From Streptomyces tsukubensis (GTDB taxonomy: Bacteria > Actinomycetota > Actinomycetes > Streptomycetales > Streptomycetaceae), in contig NZ_CP045178.1 in the NCBI RefSeq assembly GCF_009296025.1, forward strand, positions 8,494,001 to 8,558,000: DNA of 64,000 bases, written 5' to 3'. The translations under genes and the position numbers were made by a program. The notes under the pieces are model-generated. The model did no database searches. It saw nothing but the letters and a program-made list of their open reading frames with translations, and was not told the DNA's origin. Shown here one piece after another: positions 41,472-51,287 of this stretch; the stretch's first letter is position 1, and the number at the start of each line of letters is the position of its first letter.

Positions 41472-42449
41472 ATGACCATGCTTCGACAACCGGCCGCCCC
41501 GCCGGCCGGGGAGGACGGAGGGGCGGAGAAGCCCCGCCCGCGGCGGCTGCGCCCGGCAGGCCGCCGAGACATCGCCCTGCTCTGGTTCGCGATACCGGGC
41601 CTCGCGGCGATGCTGCTGTTCCACTACATTCCGCTGCTCGGCAACATCATCGCGTTCCAGGACTACCAGCCGTTCATCGGCATCACGCACAGCCCCTGGA
41701 GCGGTCTCGACAACTTCGGCGTCATCTTCAACGGTGACGACCAGTTCCTGCGCGCGCTGGTCAACACCCTGGAACTCACCCTGATCCAGGTCGTGTTCGT
41801 CTTTCCCGTACCGATCGTCCTGGCGCTCCTGTTGAACAGCCTGGTCGGTGAGCGGGTCAAGAAGGCCGTACAGAACGTGCTGTACCTGCCCCACTTCCTG
41901 TCCTGGGTCGTCATTGTCGCGCTCTTCCAGCAGATGCTGGGCAACACCGGCATGCTCAACCTCTTCCTGAGCGCTCACGACCTGGGCACCTGGAGCATCA
42001 TCGGCAACCCCGACATGTTCAAGGCACTGCTCACCTCCCAGGTGATCTGGAAGGACGCCGGGTGGGGCACGATCCTCTTCCTGGCCGCGCTCTCCCGTGT
42101 CGACAGCAACCTCTACGAAGCCTCCGCCATGGACGGCGCCAGCCGGTGGCGGCAGACCTGGCACGTCACCCTGCCGGCCCTGCGCGGCCTGGTGATCCTG
42201 CTGCTGATCCTCCGCCTCGGCGACGCCCTGTCGGTCGGCTTCGAACAGATCCTGCTCCAGCAGACCGCCGTCGGCCTGGACAACAGCGAGGTGCTGGACA
42301 CCTACGTCTTCAACAACGGTCTCGTCGGCGGGCAGTGGGGTGTCGCCGCCGCCGTCGGGCTGGTCAAGGGAGCGGTCGGAGTGCTGCTCGTGCTCGGCGC
42401 CAACAAGGTCGCCCACCTCTTCGGTGAGGAAGGTGTCTACCGCTCATGA
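41472..42449 (+). CDS. ABC sugar transporter permease (LplB/YteP-type)
   Basis: The 325-aa protein has about six membrane helices after a Pro/Arg-rich N-terminus. The EAA loop reads YEASAMDGASRWRQTWHVTLPAL. The opening LLWFAIPGLAAMLLFHYIPL and ENFGVIFN-type segment (LDNFGVIFN) mark the CUT1 LplB branch, used for complex oligosaccharides such as rhamnogalacturonan fragments. No ATPase gene is present, as is usual in Streptomyces, where MsiK is shared. GAAAGGG precedes the ATG; ATGA overlap with the next gene. Confidence 0.9.
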   Translation: MTMLRQPAAPPAGEDGGAEKPRPRRLRPAGRRDIALLWFAIPGLAAMLLFHYIPLLGNIIAFQDYQPFIGITHSPWSGLDNFGVIFNGDDQFLRALVNTLELTLIQVVFVFPVPIVLALLLNSLVGERVKKAVQNVLYLPHFLSWVVIVALFQQMLGNTGMLNLFLSAHDLGTWSIIGNPDMFKALLTSQVIWKDAGWGTILFLAALSRVDSNLYEASAMDGASRWRQTWHVTLPALRGLVILLLILRLGDALSVGFEQILLQQTAVGLDNSEVLDTYVFNNGLVGGQWGVAAAVGLVKGAVGVLLVLGANKVAHLFGEEGVYRS

Positions 42450-43390
42450 CCACGCTGTCCCCCACCCGGCCCGAGCGCGGCGGCAAACCGCGCGGTACCT
42501 ACAGCGCCATCCCCGGCGAGAGCGCGGGATCCCCGCCGTGGCGCGCCCTGAAGTCGCTGCTCCTGCTGGTGTGCGTACTCCTGGTCGTGCTGCCCTTCCT
42601 CGCGATCATCTCCACCTCGATCGCCGACCCCGCACAGATCACCGAGGCCGGCGGCTTCGTGCTCTGGCCCGACAACCCCACCCTCGCCTCGTACACCGCG
42701 CTGCTCTCCGGCGGCCTGGTGTCCAAGGCCATGATGGTGAGCGTCGGAGTCACCGTGGCCGGCACCGCCCTCAGCCTCATCACCTCCATCATGCTGGCGT
42801 ACGGGCTGAGCCGCCCCGGTTCCTTCGGGCACAAGCCGATCCTGATGCTGCTGCTGATGTCCCTGCTGTTCGTGCCGGGCGTCATCCCCACCTACCTGAT
42901 GGTCAGACAACTCGGCCTGATCAACAGCTACTGGTCGCTGATCCTGCCCACCATGATCAACGCGTTCAACGTGATCGTGCTGCGCTCCTTCTTCATGGGC
43001 ATCCCGCGGGAGCTGATCGACGCCGCCCGTATCGACGGCGCGTCGGAGTGGTCGATCCTGACGCGGATCGTCCTCCCGCTGTCCAAGGCGTCCATCGGCG
43101 TCATCGGTCTCTTCTACGCGGTCACGTACTGGAACGCCTTCTTCAACGCCCTGCTGTTCATGAACGACGCGTCGAAGTGGCCCATGCAACTCGTGCTCCG
43201 TACCTACGTCATCAACAACGCCTCGCTCAGCGGCGGCCAGCTCGATGTCGCCGCAGGAGCCCCGGTACCGCCCGCCCAGTCGCTACAGGCGGCGATCCTC
43301 ATACTGTCGATCGTGCCGATCGTGGTCGTCTACCCCTTCGTGCAGCGGCACATGAACAAGGGCGTCATGATCGGTGCGGTGAAGGGATGA
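42446..43390 (+). CDS. ABC sugar transporter permease (LplC/YtcP-type)
   Basis: The 314-aa partner of the preceding permease has six predicted helices. It has the typical motifs GGFVLWPDNPTLASYTALL, the long MVRQLGLINSYWSLILPTMI and the EAA loop IDAARIDGASEWSILTRIVL, ending PFVQRHMNKGVMIGAVKG, which is characteristic of LplC. It overlaps both neighbours by four bases, so permease 1, permease 2 and binding protein are made together. Confidence 0.92.
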   Translation: MTTLSPTRPERGGKPRGTYSAIPGESAGSPPWRALKSLLLLVCVLLVVLPFLAIISTSIADPAQITEAGGFVLWPDNPTLASYTALLSGGLVSKAMMVSVGVTVAGTALSLITSIMLAYGLSRPGSFGHKPILMLLLMSLLFVPGVIPTYLMVRQLGLINSYWSLILPTMINAFNVIVLRSFFMGIPRELIDAARIDGASEWSILTRIVLPLSKASIGVIGLFYAVTYWNAFFNALLFMNDASKWPMQLVLRTYVINNASLSGGQLDVAAGAPVPPAQSLQAAILILSIVPIVVVYPFVQRHMNKGVMIGAVKG

Positions 43391-45021
43391 CCGTGAAGCC
43401 ACCACCCGATCGCCGCACCTTCCTCGCCTCGGCCCTCGGCGTCGGGGCCGGCCTGGCCCTCACCGGCTGCGGCGACTTCCGCCCCAGGCCGGCCCGGCTG
43501 GCCAACGCCACGGCGAAGCTGCCCACGTACATCCCGTACCGGGGCGTGCCGACATCGATGCCCGCCACCAAGGGCGGCGTCTCGGCCGGCTACTCGCACT
43601 TCCCGACCGTGCCCGCCCGAGCCTTCCCCGACGGCCCGCCCGCCAAGGGTCCCGCCATCGACATCATGAACCTGATCTTCAATCCGGTGCCGCCCCCGGT
43701 GGAGAACAACACGATGTGGCAGGAGCTCAACAGGTACGTCGGCTGTGATCTCCGCTTCGAGATCACACCCGTCGGCGACTATCCGCAGAAGTTCGCGGTG
43801 ACCCTCGCCGGCGGTGACCTGCCCGACGCGATGCTGATGCTGCCCCCCGACCAGAACAGCGCCGCCACACCGGACATGCTCGACACCCTCTTCGAGGACC
43901 TCACCCCGCACCTGTCGGGCGACAACATCAGGGACTATCCGTACCTCGCCAACATCCCCACCGAATCCTGGGCACCGTGCGTGCGCAACGGCGGGATCTA
44001 CGCGCTCCCGATGCCCCGCCCCGTCTCCGGCGGCCCCACCTACACCCGGCTCGACCTGCTGAAGAAGAAGGACCTCGACCCGAACCCGAAGACCTGGCGC
44101 GAGTTCCTCCGGCTCTGTGAGGACGTCACCGACCCCAGGGCCCACCAGTACGCCCTGGGCGACCCCACCACCACGTGGAACCTCGTCATGCAGATGCTGG
44201 GCGCACCCAACTGGTGGCGTGAGGAAAGAGGCGCGTTCACCCACTTCTACGAGACGGACGAGTGCAAGCAGGCCATCGACGCGGTGCACCGGCTCAAGAA
44301 GGCGGGCGTGATGCACCCGGACGCCTTCGGCGTCGTCGGCAGGTTCAAGGACTGGTTCGGCAACGGCCAGATCGTCATGCACCCCGACGCGCCCGCCGCG
44401 TGGAACGACCTCTACACCACGTACGCCCCGGTCACCAAGGGCCTGGACGTCGGCTACATGATGCCGCCCGCCTGGGACGACAGCACCCCGGGAGGCCAAT
44501 GGCAGGGCCGGGCCAACTACGCCACGCTCATCATCAAGAAAGCACCCAGGGCCCGCGTCAAGCAGATCCTGCGCGCCATGAACGCCCTCGCCGCCCCCTT
44601 CGGCACCGACGGCTACCTCCTGCGCAAGTACGGCGTACGCGGCCCCGACCACACCGTGAAGGGCCCCGATCCGGCCCTCACACCGAAGGGCACAGCCGAG
44701 ACCTACCTGCCGACGATCTTCGCCACGGACTCGCCGTTCACGCTCTACTACCCGCAGAAACCGGAGATCGTGCCCACCCAGTACGCCTTCCAGGAGGAAG
44801 CGGTCGAGCAACTCATCCCCAACCCCGCCGAGGCGCTGTACTCCGCGACGGACGCCAAGCTCTCCAAGCTGTTCAACACCAACTTCGACAGCCTCCGCAA
44901 AGGCATCATGCAGGGCCGCAACCGCCTCGGCGAATGGGACGACGCCGTCAAGGAGTGGCGTACCAAGGCCGGCGACAGGATGCGCGCCGAGTACGAGCAG
45001 GCATGGGAGACCCGCCACTGA
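43387..45021 (+). CDS. Extracellular solute-binding lipoprotein (LplA-type)
   Basis: The 544-aa lipoprotein has a Tat-like signal with DRRTFLASALGVGAG and lipobox LALTGC (Cys near 30). The mature part is a type 1 extracellular sugar-binding protein of the large LplA group: VTLAGGDLPDAMLML, MPRPVSGGPTYTRLDLLKK, HYFETDE-like FYETDECKQAIDAVHRL. Large size suggests oligosaccharides rather than monosaccharides. It starts at ATG 43387 (ATGA overlap); GTG 43393 is an alternative. It shares a TGATG overlap with the DUF2264 gene. Confidence 0.9.
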   Translation: MTVKPPPDRRTFLASALGVGAGLALTGCGDFRPRPARLANATAKLPTYIPYRGVPTSMPATKGGVSAGYSHFPTVPARAFPDGPPAKGPAIDIMNLIFNPVPPPVENNTMWQELNRYVGCDLRFEITPVGDYPQKFAVTLAGGDLPDAMLMLPPDQNSAATPDMLDTLFEDLTPHLSGDNIRDYPYLANIPTESWAPCVRNGGIYALPMPRPVSGGPTYTRLDLLKKKDLDPNPKTWREFLRLCEDVTDPRAHQYALGDPTTTWNLVMQMLGAPNWWREERGAFTHFYETDECKQAIDAVHRLKKAGVMHPDAFGVVGRFKDWFGNGQIVMHPDAPAAWNDLYTTYAPVTKGLDVGYMMPPAWDDSTPGGQWQGRANYATLIIKKAPRARVKQILRAMNALAAPFGTDGYLLRKYGVRGPDHTVKGPDPALTPKGTAETYLPTIFATDSPFTLYYPQKPEIVPTQYAFQEEAVEQLIPNPAEALYSATDAKLSKLFNTNFDSLRKGIMQGRNRLGEWDDAVKEWRTKAGDRMRAEYEQAWETRH

Positions 45022-46985
45022 TGCCACGCACCCCCGCCGAGGACCGCACCCACTGGGAACGGACCGCCGACCGCATGCTGCTCGCCGTACGGCCGTACGC
45101 CACCGACGGACACGGCCTCATCCATCTGCCGGGTACGCCCAGCCACAACGGACCGCGCGGCGACGGTCTCGAAGGGTTCGCCCGCACGTTCCTGCTGGCC
45201 GCGTTCCGGCTGGCGGGAGCTGCGGGCGCCGACCCGCACGACCTCGCCGGATGGTACGCGGCCGGCCTCGCCGCGGGCACCTGCCCGAAGAACCCCGAGC
45301 GCTGGCCGACCTTCGCCGAGTGCGGCCAGGCCAAGGTCGAGGCCGCGTCCGTCGCACTCGCGCTGCACGAGACCCGGCCGTGGATCTGGGACCGGCTGGA
45401 CCCGAAGGTCCAGCGGCGGGTGCTGGACTGGCTCGCCCCCATGGTCGGCGATCAGATGCCGGGCAACAACTGGATCTGGTTCCAGGCCGTCACCGAGGCC
45501 TTCGCCCGCACCGCAGGCGGCCAGTGGCGTCAACAGGACCTCGACCGCACCATCGCGCTGACCGACGGCTGGTACGCGGGTGAAGGCTGGTACTCCGACG
45601 GCCTCACCGGCGCGGGGCACCGCAACTTCGACCACTACAACGGCTGGGCCATGCACCTGTACCCCCTGTGGTTCTGCCGCGTCCTCGGCGACGCGGCACC
45701 CACCGGACTGCTCGACCGCTACCGGCAGCGGCTGCGGCGGTTCCTGCTCGACCAGCGGCTGCTCGTCGGCGGCAACGGCTCGCCACTGATCCAGGGGCGT
45801 TCGCTCACCTACCGGCACGCGGCGCTGGCGTCGGTGTGGACCGGAGCGCTCTTCGACACCACCCCGCTGGCGCCGGGGGAGACCCGGGCGCTCGCGACGC
45901 GGATGCTCGACCACTTCACCGACCACGGGGCAGTAGCCGCGGACGGGCTGCTCACCCTCGGTTGGCACCGGCCCTTCCGTGGCGTTCTCCAGAGCTACTC
46001 GGGCCCCGCGTCCCCGTACTGGGCGAGCAAGGGTTTCATCGGCCTGGCGCTGCCGCCCGACCACCCGGTATGGACCGAGGAGCCGACGCCGCTCGCCGTC
46101 GAACAGGGCGATTTCGAGCGGGCGTTGGCAGCCCCCGGCTGGCTCGTCTCCGGCACCGCGGCGGACGGAGTCGTACGCGTCGTCAACCACGGCGGCGACC
46201 ACGCCGACCCGGCACGCCCGCACGCCGACGATCCCGGCTACGCCCGCTTCGCCTACTCCACCCACACCGCGCCCGAGACACCCGGCGACCCCACGGTCCC
46301 CGGCGGCAGCGCGGACGCCGACCCGCTGGACAACGCCGTGGTGCTGCTCGACGCGGCAGGCCGCGCCTCGCACCGGCGCCCGACGACCAGGATCTCCATC
46401 AGCGGCGCCACGGCCGTATCGCGCTCACGGGCACACTGGCCGGGCGACGCCACGTGGGATGTGTTCGGCGGCCCCGACACCGACTACGTCCTCGGCCCCT
46501 GGATCACCGTCGGCTCCGCGCTGCGCGGCCCGGTCGAGGTCCGCGCCGTACGCGTCGACGGCGAACCGGGCCGCGGCCATGTGCTGCGCGTCGGCGGCTG
46601 GGCCCTGGCCGTCGACGGGACACCGGAAGACACCGGCGCCGCCGCCCGGGTCGACGGCGCCGACGGCCTGGTCTCCCTCGTCACCGGAGTACGGGGACTG
46701 CCCAACGCCTCAGTGGTGACCCGCACCGACAGCAACGCCCTCGGCGCGGCCTCCGCCACCCCCGTCGTGGCGACCGAAGGCCCGGTCGCCCACGGAACCC
46801 TCCACACCGCCCTGATCCACCTCGGCGCCGCCCCTCCCAGCACGTGGCCGTCGGTCACCACCCGCGCGGAGGGAACCACTCTGCTCGCCGACGTCACCTG
46901 GCAGGACGGGACGGTCGACACCATCCGGCTGCCGGCACCCGACCCCGCCGCACCCGATCCCTGGAAGGACCCCCACCGTGCATGA
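45021..46985 (+). CDS. DUF2264 domain protein (putative glycoside-processing enzyme)
   Basis: The 654-aa protein has the N-terminal two thirds as DUF2264, likely an alpha/alpha toroid: GDGLEGFARTFLLAAFRLAG, PGNNWIWFQAVTEAF, GWYSDGLTGAGHRNFDHYNG, SPYWASKGFIGLALP. The C-terminal part is beta-rich. There is no signal peptide. DUF2264 proteins occur in polysaccharide-utilisation loci and resemble hydrolases or lyases of oligosaccharides in fold, but I know of no settled activity. It starts within the previous stop (TGATG) and its end overlaps the second mannosidase by eight bases, so it is firmly part of this operon. Confidence 0.85.
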   Translation: MPRTPAEDRTHWERTADRMLLAVRPYATDGHGLIHLPGTPSHNGPRGDGLEGFARTFLLAAFRLAGAAGADPHDLAGWYAAGLAAGTCPKNPERWPTFAECGQAKVEAASVALALHETRPWIWDRLDPKVQRRVLDWLAPMVGDQMPGNNWIWFQAVTEAFARTAGGQWRQQDLDRTIALTDGWYAGEGWYSDGLTGAGHRNFDHYNGWAMHLYPLWFCRVLGDAAPTGLLDRYRQRLRRFLLDQRLLVGGNGSPLIQGRSLTYRHAALASVWTGALFDTTPLAPGETRALATRMLDHFTDHGAVAADGLLTLGWHRPFRGVLQSYSGPASPYWASKGFIGLALPPDHPVWTEEPTPLAVEQGDFERALAAPGWLVSGTAADGVVRVVNHGGDHADPARPHADDPGYARFAYSTHTAPETPGDPTVPGGSADADPLDNAVVLLDAAGRASHRRPTTRISISGATAVSRSRAHWPGDATWDVFGGPDTDYVLGPWITVGSALRGPVEVRAVRVDGEPGRGHVLRVGGWALAVDGTPEDTGAAARVDGADGLVSLVTGVRGLPNASVVTRTDSNALGAASATPVVATEGPVAHGTLHTALIHLGAAPPSTWPSVTTRAEGTTLLADVTWQDGTVDTIRLPAPDPAAPDPWKDPHRA

Positions 46986-49900
46986 CGACCGCCGGATCAT
47001 CGAGGACCGGATCCGCAAACTGCTCGACCGGGTCGTCCGCCCGGCCCTCTACAGCGCGACGGTCCCCTTCGACCTGAGCGCCTGGTTCCTCGAAGGTGAA
47101 CCCGTTCCCGCGGCCGACGCCCTCGCGGCCGACTACGAGCCGTTCACACTCGGCGCCACCTGGGGCGCCCCTTGGGCGACAACCTGGCTGCGGGCGAAGG
47201 CACGGATCCCCGCCGCGTGGCAGGGCCGCCGCGTCGAGGCCGTCTTCGACCTGGGCTTCGACCTCACCAAGGGCCCCGGCGGCCAGGCCGAGGGGCTGGT
47301 GCACGACCGGCACGGCACGCCGCTCCAGGGCCTGCACCCCTACCACCGCAGCGTGCTGCTGGCCCAGTCCGCGACCGGAGGCGACGAGGTCGACCTGCTC
47401 GTCGAGCTGGCCGCCAACCCGCCCATCACCGGCAGCGCGGGACTCAACACCCACCACGGCTCCCTGGAGACCGCGGGCAGCGAGCACATCTACGCGCTCA
47501 AGCAGGCCGAGATCGCGGTCCGCGAGGACGACGTCTGGCACCTCATCCACGACATCGAGGTCCTCGACGAGCTGATGCACGAACTGCCGCTCGGCTCCAC
47601 CAGGCGGCACGAGATCCGCCACGCCCTGCGCCGCGCCGCCGACGCGGTCAGCCCCGCCGACGTGCCCGGCACGGCGGGGGCGGCCCGCGGCTTCCTGGCC
47701 GAGACGCTGTCCAGGCCCGCGCACGCCTCCGCGCACACCGTCGCCGCGGTCGGCCACGCCCACATCGACTCGGCCTGGCTGTGGCCCGTCCGTGAGACCG
47801 TACGCAAGTGCGCACGCACCTTCACCAACATGACCACGATGGCCGAGGAGTACCCGGAGCTGGTCTTCGCCTGCTCCTCCGCCCAGCAGTACGCGTGGAT
47901 GAAGGAACAGCGGCCCGAGATCTTCGCCCGCATGCGGAAGGCGGCCGCGGAAGGGACCTGGGCCCCGGTCGGCGGCATGTGGGTGGAGGCCGACGGCAAC
48001 CTGCCCGGCGGGGAGGCCCTCGCCCGGCAACTGGTCCACGGGCGGCGTTTCTTCGCCGAAGAGTTCGGCATCGAGCAGAAGGGCGTCTGGCTGCCCGACT
48101 CCTTCGGCTACACCGCCGCCTACCCACAGCTCGCCAAACTCGCGGGCGCGCAGTGGTTCCTCACCCAGAAGCTCTCCTGGAACGAGACGAACAAGCTGCC
48201 GCACCACACCTTCCACTGGGAGGGCATCGACGGCACCCGCGTCTTCACCCACTTCCCGCCCGTCGACAGCTACAACGCCTCACTCACCGCCCGCGAACTG
48301 GCCCACGCGGAAGACAACTTCGCGGACAAGGGTGTCTCCACCCGCTCCCTCGTCCCCTTCGGCCACGGCGACGGAGGCGGCGGCCCCACCCGGTCCATGC
48401 TGGAGAAGGCCCGCCGGCTGCGTGACCTCGAAGGCTCGCCGAAGGTCGCCGTCGAGAACCCCGACACGTTCTTCGCGCAGGCCCGCGCCGAGCGGTCGGA
48501 GCTGCCCGTGTGGCGCGGCGAGCTGTACCTGGAGAACCACCGAGGCACCTACACCAGCCAGGCCCGCACCAAGCGCGGCAACCGCCGCAGCGAGGCACTG
48601 CTGCGCGAGGCCGAACTGTGGGCCGCGACGGCGGCGGTGCGGGCCGGGACACCGTATCCGTACGAACGCCTCGAATCGGTGTGGCGTAAGGTCCTGCTCA
48701 ACCAGTTCCACGACATCCTGCCCGGCTCGTCCATCGCCTGGGTGCACCAACAGGCCGAGCGCGAGTACGGAGAGATCCGCGACGAACTCGAAGCGCTGAT
48801 CGCCGACGCGGTGGACCACCTCCCCGGCGCGCCCTCCCTCCTCAACGCCGGTCCGTTCGCACGCCGTGAGGTCACCGCGGTCTCCTGCGACGGGTTCGAC
48901 GGCGGCCAGGCCCTGTCCGACGGGCGCACAGCCGTCCTGGCCGACGTCGACGCCCTCTCCTCCGGCGGCACCGTGGACGCACCCCGGCAGGCCGTCACCG
49001 CCACCGCCGAGAACGGTGGCTTCAGGCTCGACAACGGCCTCGTCACGGTCGTCGTGGACCGGAGGGGCCTGCTCACCTCGGTCCACGACCGGGTCGCGGA
49101 CCGTGAGGCGATCGCCCCCGGCAGCGCGGGCAACCTCCTCCAGCTCCACCCCGACGACCCGAACCTCTGGTCCGCCTGGAACATCGACTCCTACTACCGT
49201 GACACCGTCCACGACCTCGACGAGGCGCGGTCACTGACACTTGTGGACGAAGGACCGCTGCTCGCAGCGGTGCGGATCGAGCGCGTCCACGGCCTCTCCC
49301 GCTTCGTCCAGCACATCGAACTCGCCGCGGAGAGCGGGCAGGTCACCGTCCGCAACGACATCGACTGGCAGGAGCGCGACACCGTACTGAAAGCGGCCTG
49401 GCCGCTCGACGTGCACGCGGAGACCGAGAGCGCCGAGATCCAGTTCGGCCATGTGCGGCGGCCCACACACGAGAACACCAGCTGGGAAGCGGCCCGCTTC
49501 GAGCTGTGGGCACACCGTTGGGTGCACGTGGGCGAGCGGCGCTGGGGCGCGGCCCTGCTCACCGACTCGACGTACGGGCACGACATCCGCCGCGACACAC
49601 GGCAGGACGGCGGAACGACCACGACGGTCAGGCTCTCCCTGCTCCGCGCGCCGCACAGCCCGGACCCGGAGGCCGACCGGGGGCAGCACAGCTTCAGCTA
49701 CGCGCTGCGCCCCGGCGCCGGAACAGAGGAGGCCGTCGCCGGAGGCTACGCACTCAACCTGCCGCTGCGCCCCGCCCCCGCGGAGACCGGCGCGCTGATC
49801 GCCCTCGACACCACCGATGTCGTCGTGGAGTCGGTGAAGCTCGCCGACGACCGTGGTGGTGACGTGGTGGTGCGGCTGTACGAGGCGGGCGGGGGAGCGG

Positions 49901-50085
49901 TCCGCGCGCGGCTGACGGCCGGCTTCCCCGTCGCCACCGTCCACGACTGCGATCTTCTGGAGCGTCCGGGTGCGGAGTGGGAACCGTCCGAGGACGGCGC
50001 CGTGAATCTGAGGTTCAGGCCGTTTCAGATCCGCACCCTGCGACTACGGCCTACGATGCCTGCGAAGCTGAGGGAGACACGTTGA
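46978..50085 (+). CDS. GH38 alpha-mannosidase (copy 2)
   Basis: The 1035-aa paralogue of the gene at 37339 aligns through the full length. It keeps the zinc motif VGHAHIDSAWLWPVRETVRK (His near 261), the nucleophile Asp near 374 in VWLPDSFGYTAAYPQL and FHDILPGSSIAWVH. The copies differ around the subsites: QKLSWNETNKLPHHTFHWEG here versus QKISWSRTNSFPHHTFDWEG. Two active mannosidases in one operon suggest two different alpha-linkages or positions in the substrate. It starts at GTG 46978; its stop overlaps the ROK gene start (TTGA). Confidence 0.92.
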   Translation: MHDDRRIIEDRIRKLLDRVVRPALYSATVPFDLSAWFLEGEPVPAADALAADYEPFTLGATWGAPWATTWLRAKARIPAAWQGRRVEAVFDLGFDLTKGPGGQAEGLVHDRHGTPLQGLHPYHRSVLLAQSATGGDEVDLLVELAANPPITGSAGLNTHHGSLETAGSEHIYALKQAEIAVREDDVWHLIHDIEVLDELMHELPLGSTRRHEIRHALRRAADAVSPADVPGTAGAARGFLAETLSRPAHASAHTVAAVGHAHIDSAWLWPVRETVRKCARTFTNMTTMAEEYPELVFACSSAQQYAWMKEQRPEIFARMRKAAAEGTWAPVGGMWVEADGNLPGGEALARQLVHGRRFFAEEFGIEQKGVWLPDSFGYTAAYPQLAKLAGAQWFLTQKLSWNETNKLPHHTFHWEGIDGTRVFTHFPPVDSYNASLTARELAHAEDNFADKGVSTRSLVPFGHGDGGGGPTRSMLEKARRLRDLEGSPKVAVENPDTFFAQARAERSELPVWRGELYLENHRGTYTSQARTKRGNRRSEALLREAELWAATAAVRAGTPYPYERLESVWRKVLLNQFHDILPGSSIAWVHQQAEREYGEIRDELEALIADAVDHLPGAPSLLNAGPFARREVTAVSCDGFDGGQALSDGRTAVLADVDALSSGGTVDAPRQAVTATAENGGFRLDNGLVTVVVDRRGLLTSVHDRVADREAIAPGSAGNLLQLHPDDPNLWSAWNIDSYYRDTVHDLDEARSLTLVDEGPLLAAVRIERVHGLSRFVQHIELAAESGQVTVRNDIDWQERDTVLKAAWPLDVHAETESAEIQFGHVRRPTHENTSWEAARFELWAHRWVHVGERRWGAALLTDSTYGHDIRRDTRQDGGTTTTVRLSLLRAPHSPDPEADRGQHSFSYALRPGAGTEEAVAGGYALNLPLRPAPAETGALIALDTTDVVVESVKLADDRGGDVVVRLYEAGGGAVRARLTAGFPVATVHDCDLLERPGAEWEPSEDGAVNLRFRPFQIRTLRLRPTMPAKLRETR

Positions 50086-51287
50086 CGACGGCGAAGACCG
50101 AGAAGCCCACCATCCGGCGCGGCACCAATCTGCCGCGCATGGCGGACTTCAACGAGTCCGTGATCATGGACGCCATCCGCAGGCATCCGACAGGACTGAG
50201 CCGGGTGGAACTCGCCCAGGCCACCGGCCTGTCGGCGCAGACCGTATCGAACATCACGCGACGGCTTCTCGATCAGGGCGTGGCCAGGGAGTCGGGCAAG
50301 CAGCACACGGGCAGCGGCAAGCCCCGCACACTGCTGGAGATCGTCCCGACATCCCGCTACGCGGTCGGCGTGCATCTAGACCCCGCCGTGATCACCACGG
50401 TCCTGGTCGATCTGCTCGGAGCGGTCGTGGCCCAGCGCAGCAGGCAGACCCCGAGCGGCGGCTACACCGACCGGATCGCGGGCGACATGGCGGCGTCCGT
50501 GTCCGCGTTGGTGGCGGAGTCGGGTGTCGACGCCGCGAAAGTGCTGGGCCTGGGCATCGCGGCGCCCGGCCCCCTCGACCCGTCCGCCGGCTGGGTGGTG
50601 GACCCGCCTGAGCTGCCGGGCTGGGGGCAGTACCCGCTGCGCGACCGGCTCAGCGAGGCGACGGGCTTCCCCGCGCTGCTGGACAAGGACGTCACGGCGG
50701 CCGTGGTCGCCGAACGCTGGGCGGGCGCCGCCCACCACAGTGGCAACCTGCTCTTCTTCTACCTCGGCACCGGATCGGGCATGGGCCTCGTGGTGGACGA
50801 CACCGTCCTGCGCGGTGCCTCGGGCAACGCGGGCGAGGTCGGCGGCCTCGGTGCCTCCTTCTCGGCTCGCACACTCGTCGAAGAGGCCATCGGCCTGGGT
50901 GTACTCGGTACCGAATACACCTGCCTCGACCCGGCCGACGCCCAGCGAGGCCTGGAGCGGCTGGCGACGTTGGCCGCCGAGGGGGAGGCGGAGGCGGAAG
51001 GAATCATCGAGCGCCTCGCCGTCCGCATCGGCCGGGGTGTCTGTGCGGCGGCGACCCTCCTGGACGCGGAGACCGTCGTATTCGGCGGTCCGACCTGGCA
51101 ACTACTGGCGGACCGCCTTCTCGCGACGATCAAGCCCATGGTGGCGAGGTCCCCGTTCGTACGGCCGACCCACCCGACGACGGTCGTCTCCACCACTCTG
51201 GGTGAGAACGTGGCCGCGGTGGGAGCGGCGTCACTCGTCCTCGACCAGGCACTGTCGGCCCAGCCGAGGACGCTGCTGCTGGGCTGA
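50082..51287 (+). CDS. ROK-family transcriptional regulator
   Basis: The 401-aa protein has an N-terminal helix-turn-helix (LSRVELAQATGLSAQTVSNI, then TRRLLDQGVARESG) and a ROK sugar-kinase-like domain with LGLGIAAPGPLDPSAGWVV, LLDKDVTAAVVAERWAGA and FYLGTGSGMGLVV. The usual ROK zinc signature with clustered cysteines (CxCGxxGCxE) is absent; SGNAGEVGGLGASFSARTLV stands in its place. The start is a TTG at 50082 overlapping the mannosidase stop, with GAGGGAG upstream; ATG 50142 would remove conserved residues before the helix. As last gene of the operon it probably controls it, with a mannose-type oligosaccharide as ligand. Confidence 0.88.
   Translation: MTTAKTEKPTIRRGTNLPRMADFNESVIMDAIRRHPTGLSRVELAQATGLSAQTVSNITRRLLDQGVARESGKQHTGSGKPRTLLEIVPTSRYAVGVHLDPAVITTVLVDLLGAVVAQRSRQTPSGGYTDRIAGDMAASVSALVAESGVDAAKVLGLGIAAPGPLDPSAGWVVDPPELPGWGQYPLRDRLSEATGFPALLDKDVTAAVVAERWAGAAHHSGNLLFFYLGTGSGMGLVVDDTVLRGASGNAGEVGGLGASFSARTLVEEAIGLGVLGTEYTCLDPADAQRGLERLATLAAEGEAEAEGIIERLAVRIGRGVCAAATLLDAETVVFGGPTWQLLADRLLATIKPMVARSPFVRPTHPTTVVSTTLGENVAAVGAASLVLDQALSAQPRTLLLG

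Noticed and set aside
40173..42416. A 747-codon minus-strand frame opposite the dehydrogenase and permease
   Set aside because: It is antisense to well-supported genes, has no recognisable domains, and is Asp/Glu/Gln/Val-rich as expected for reverse frames of GC-rich genes.
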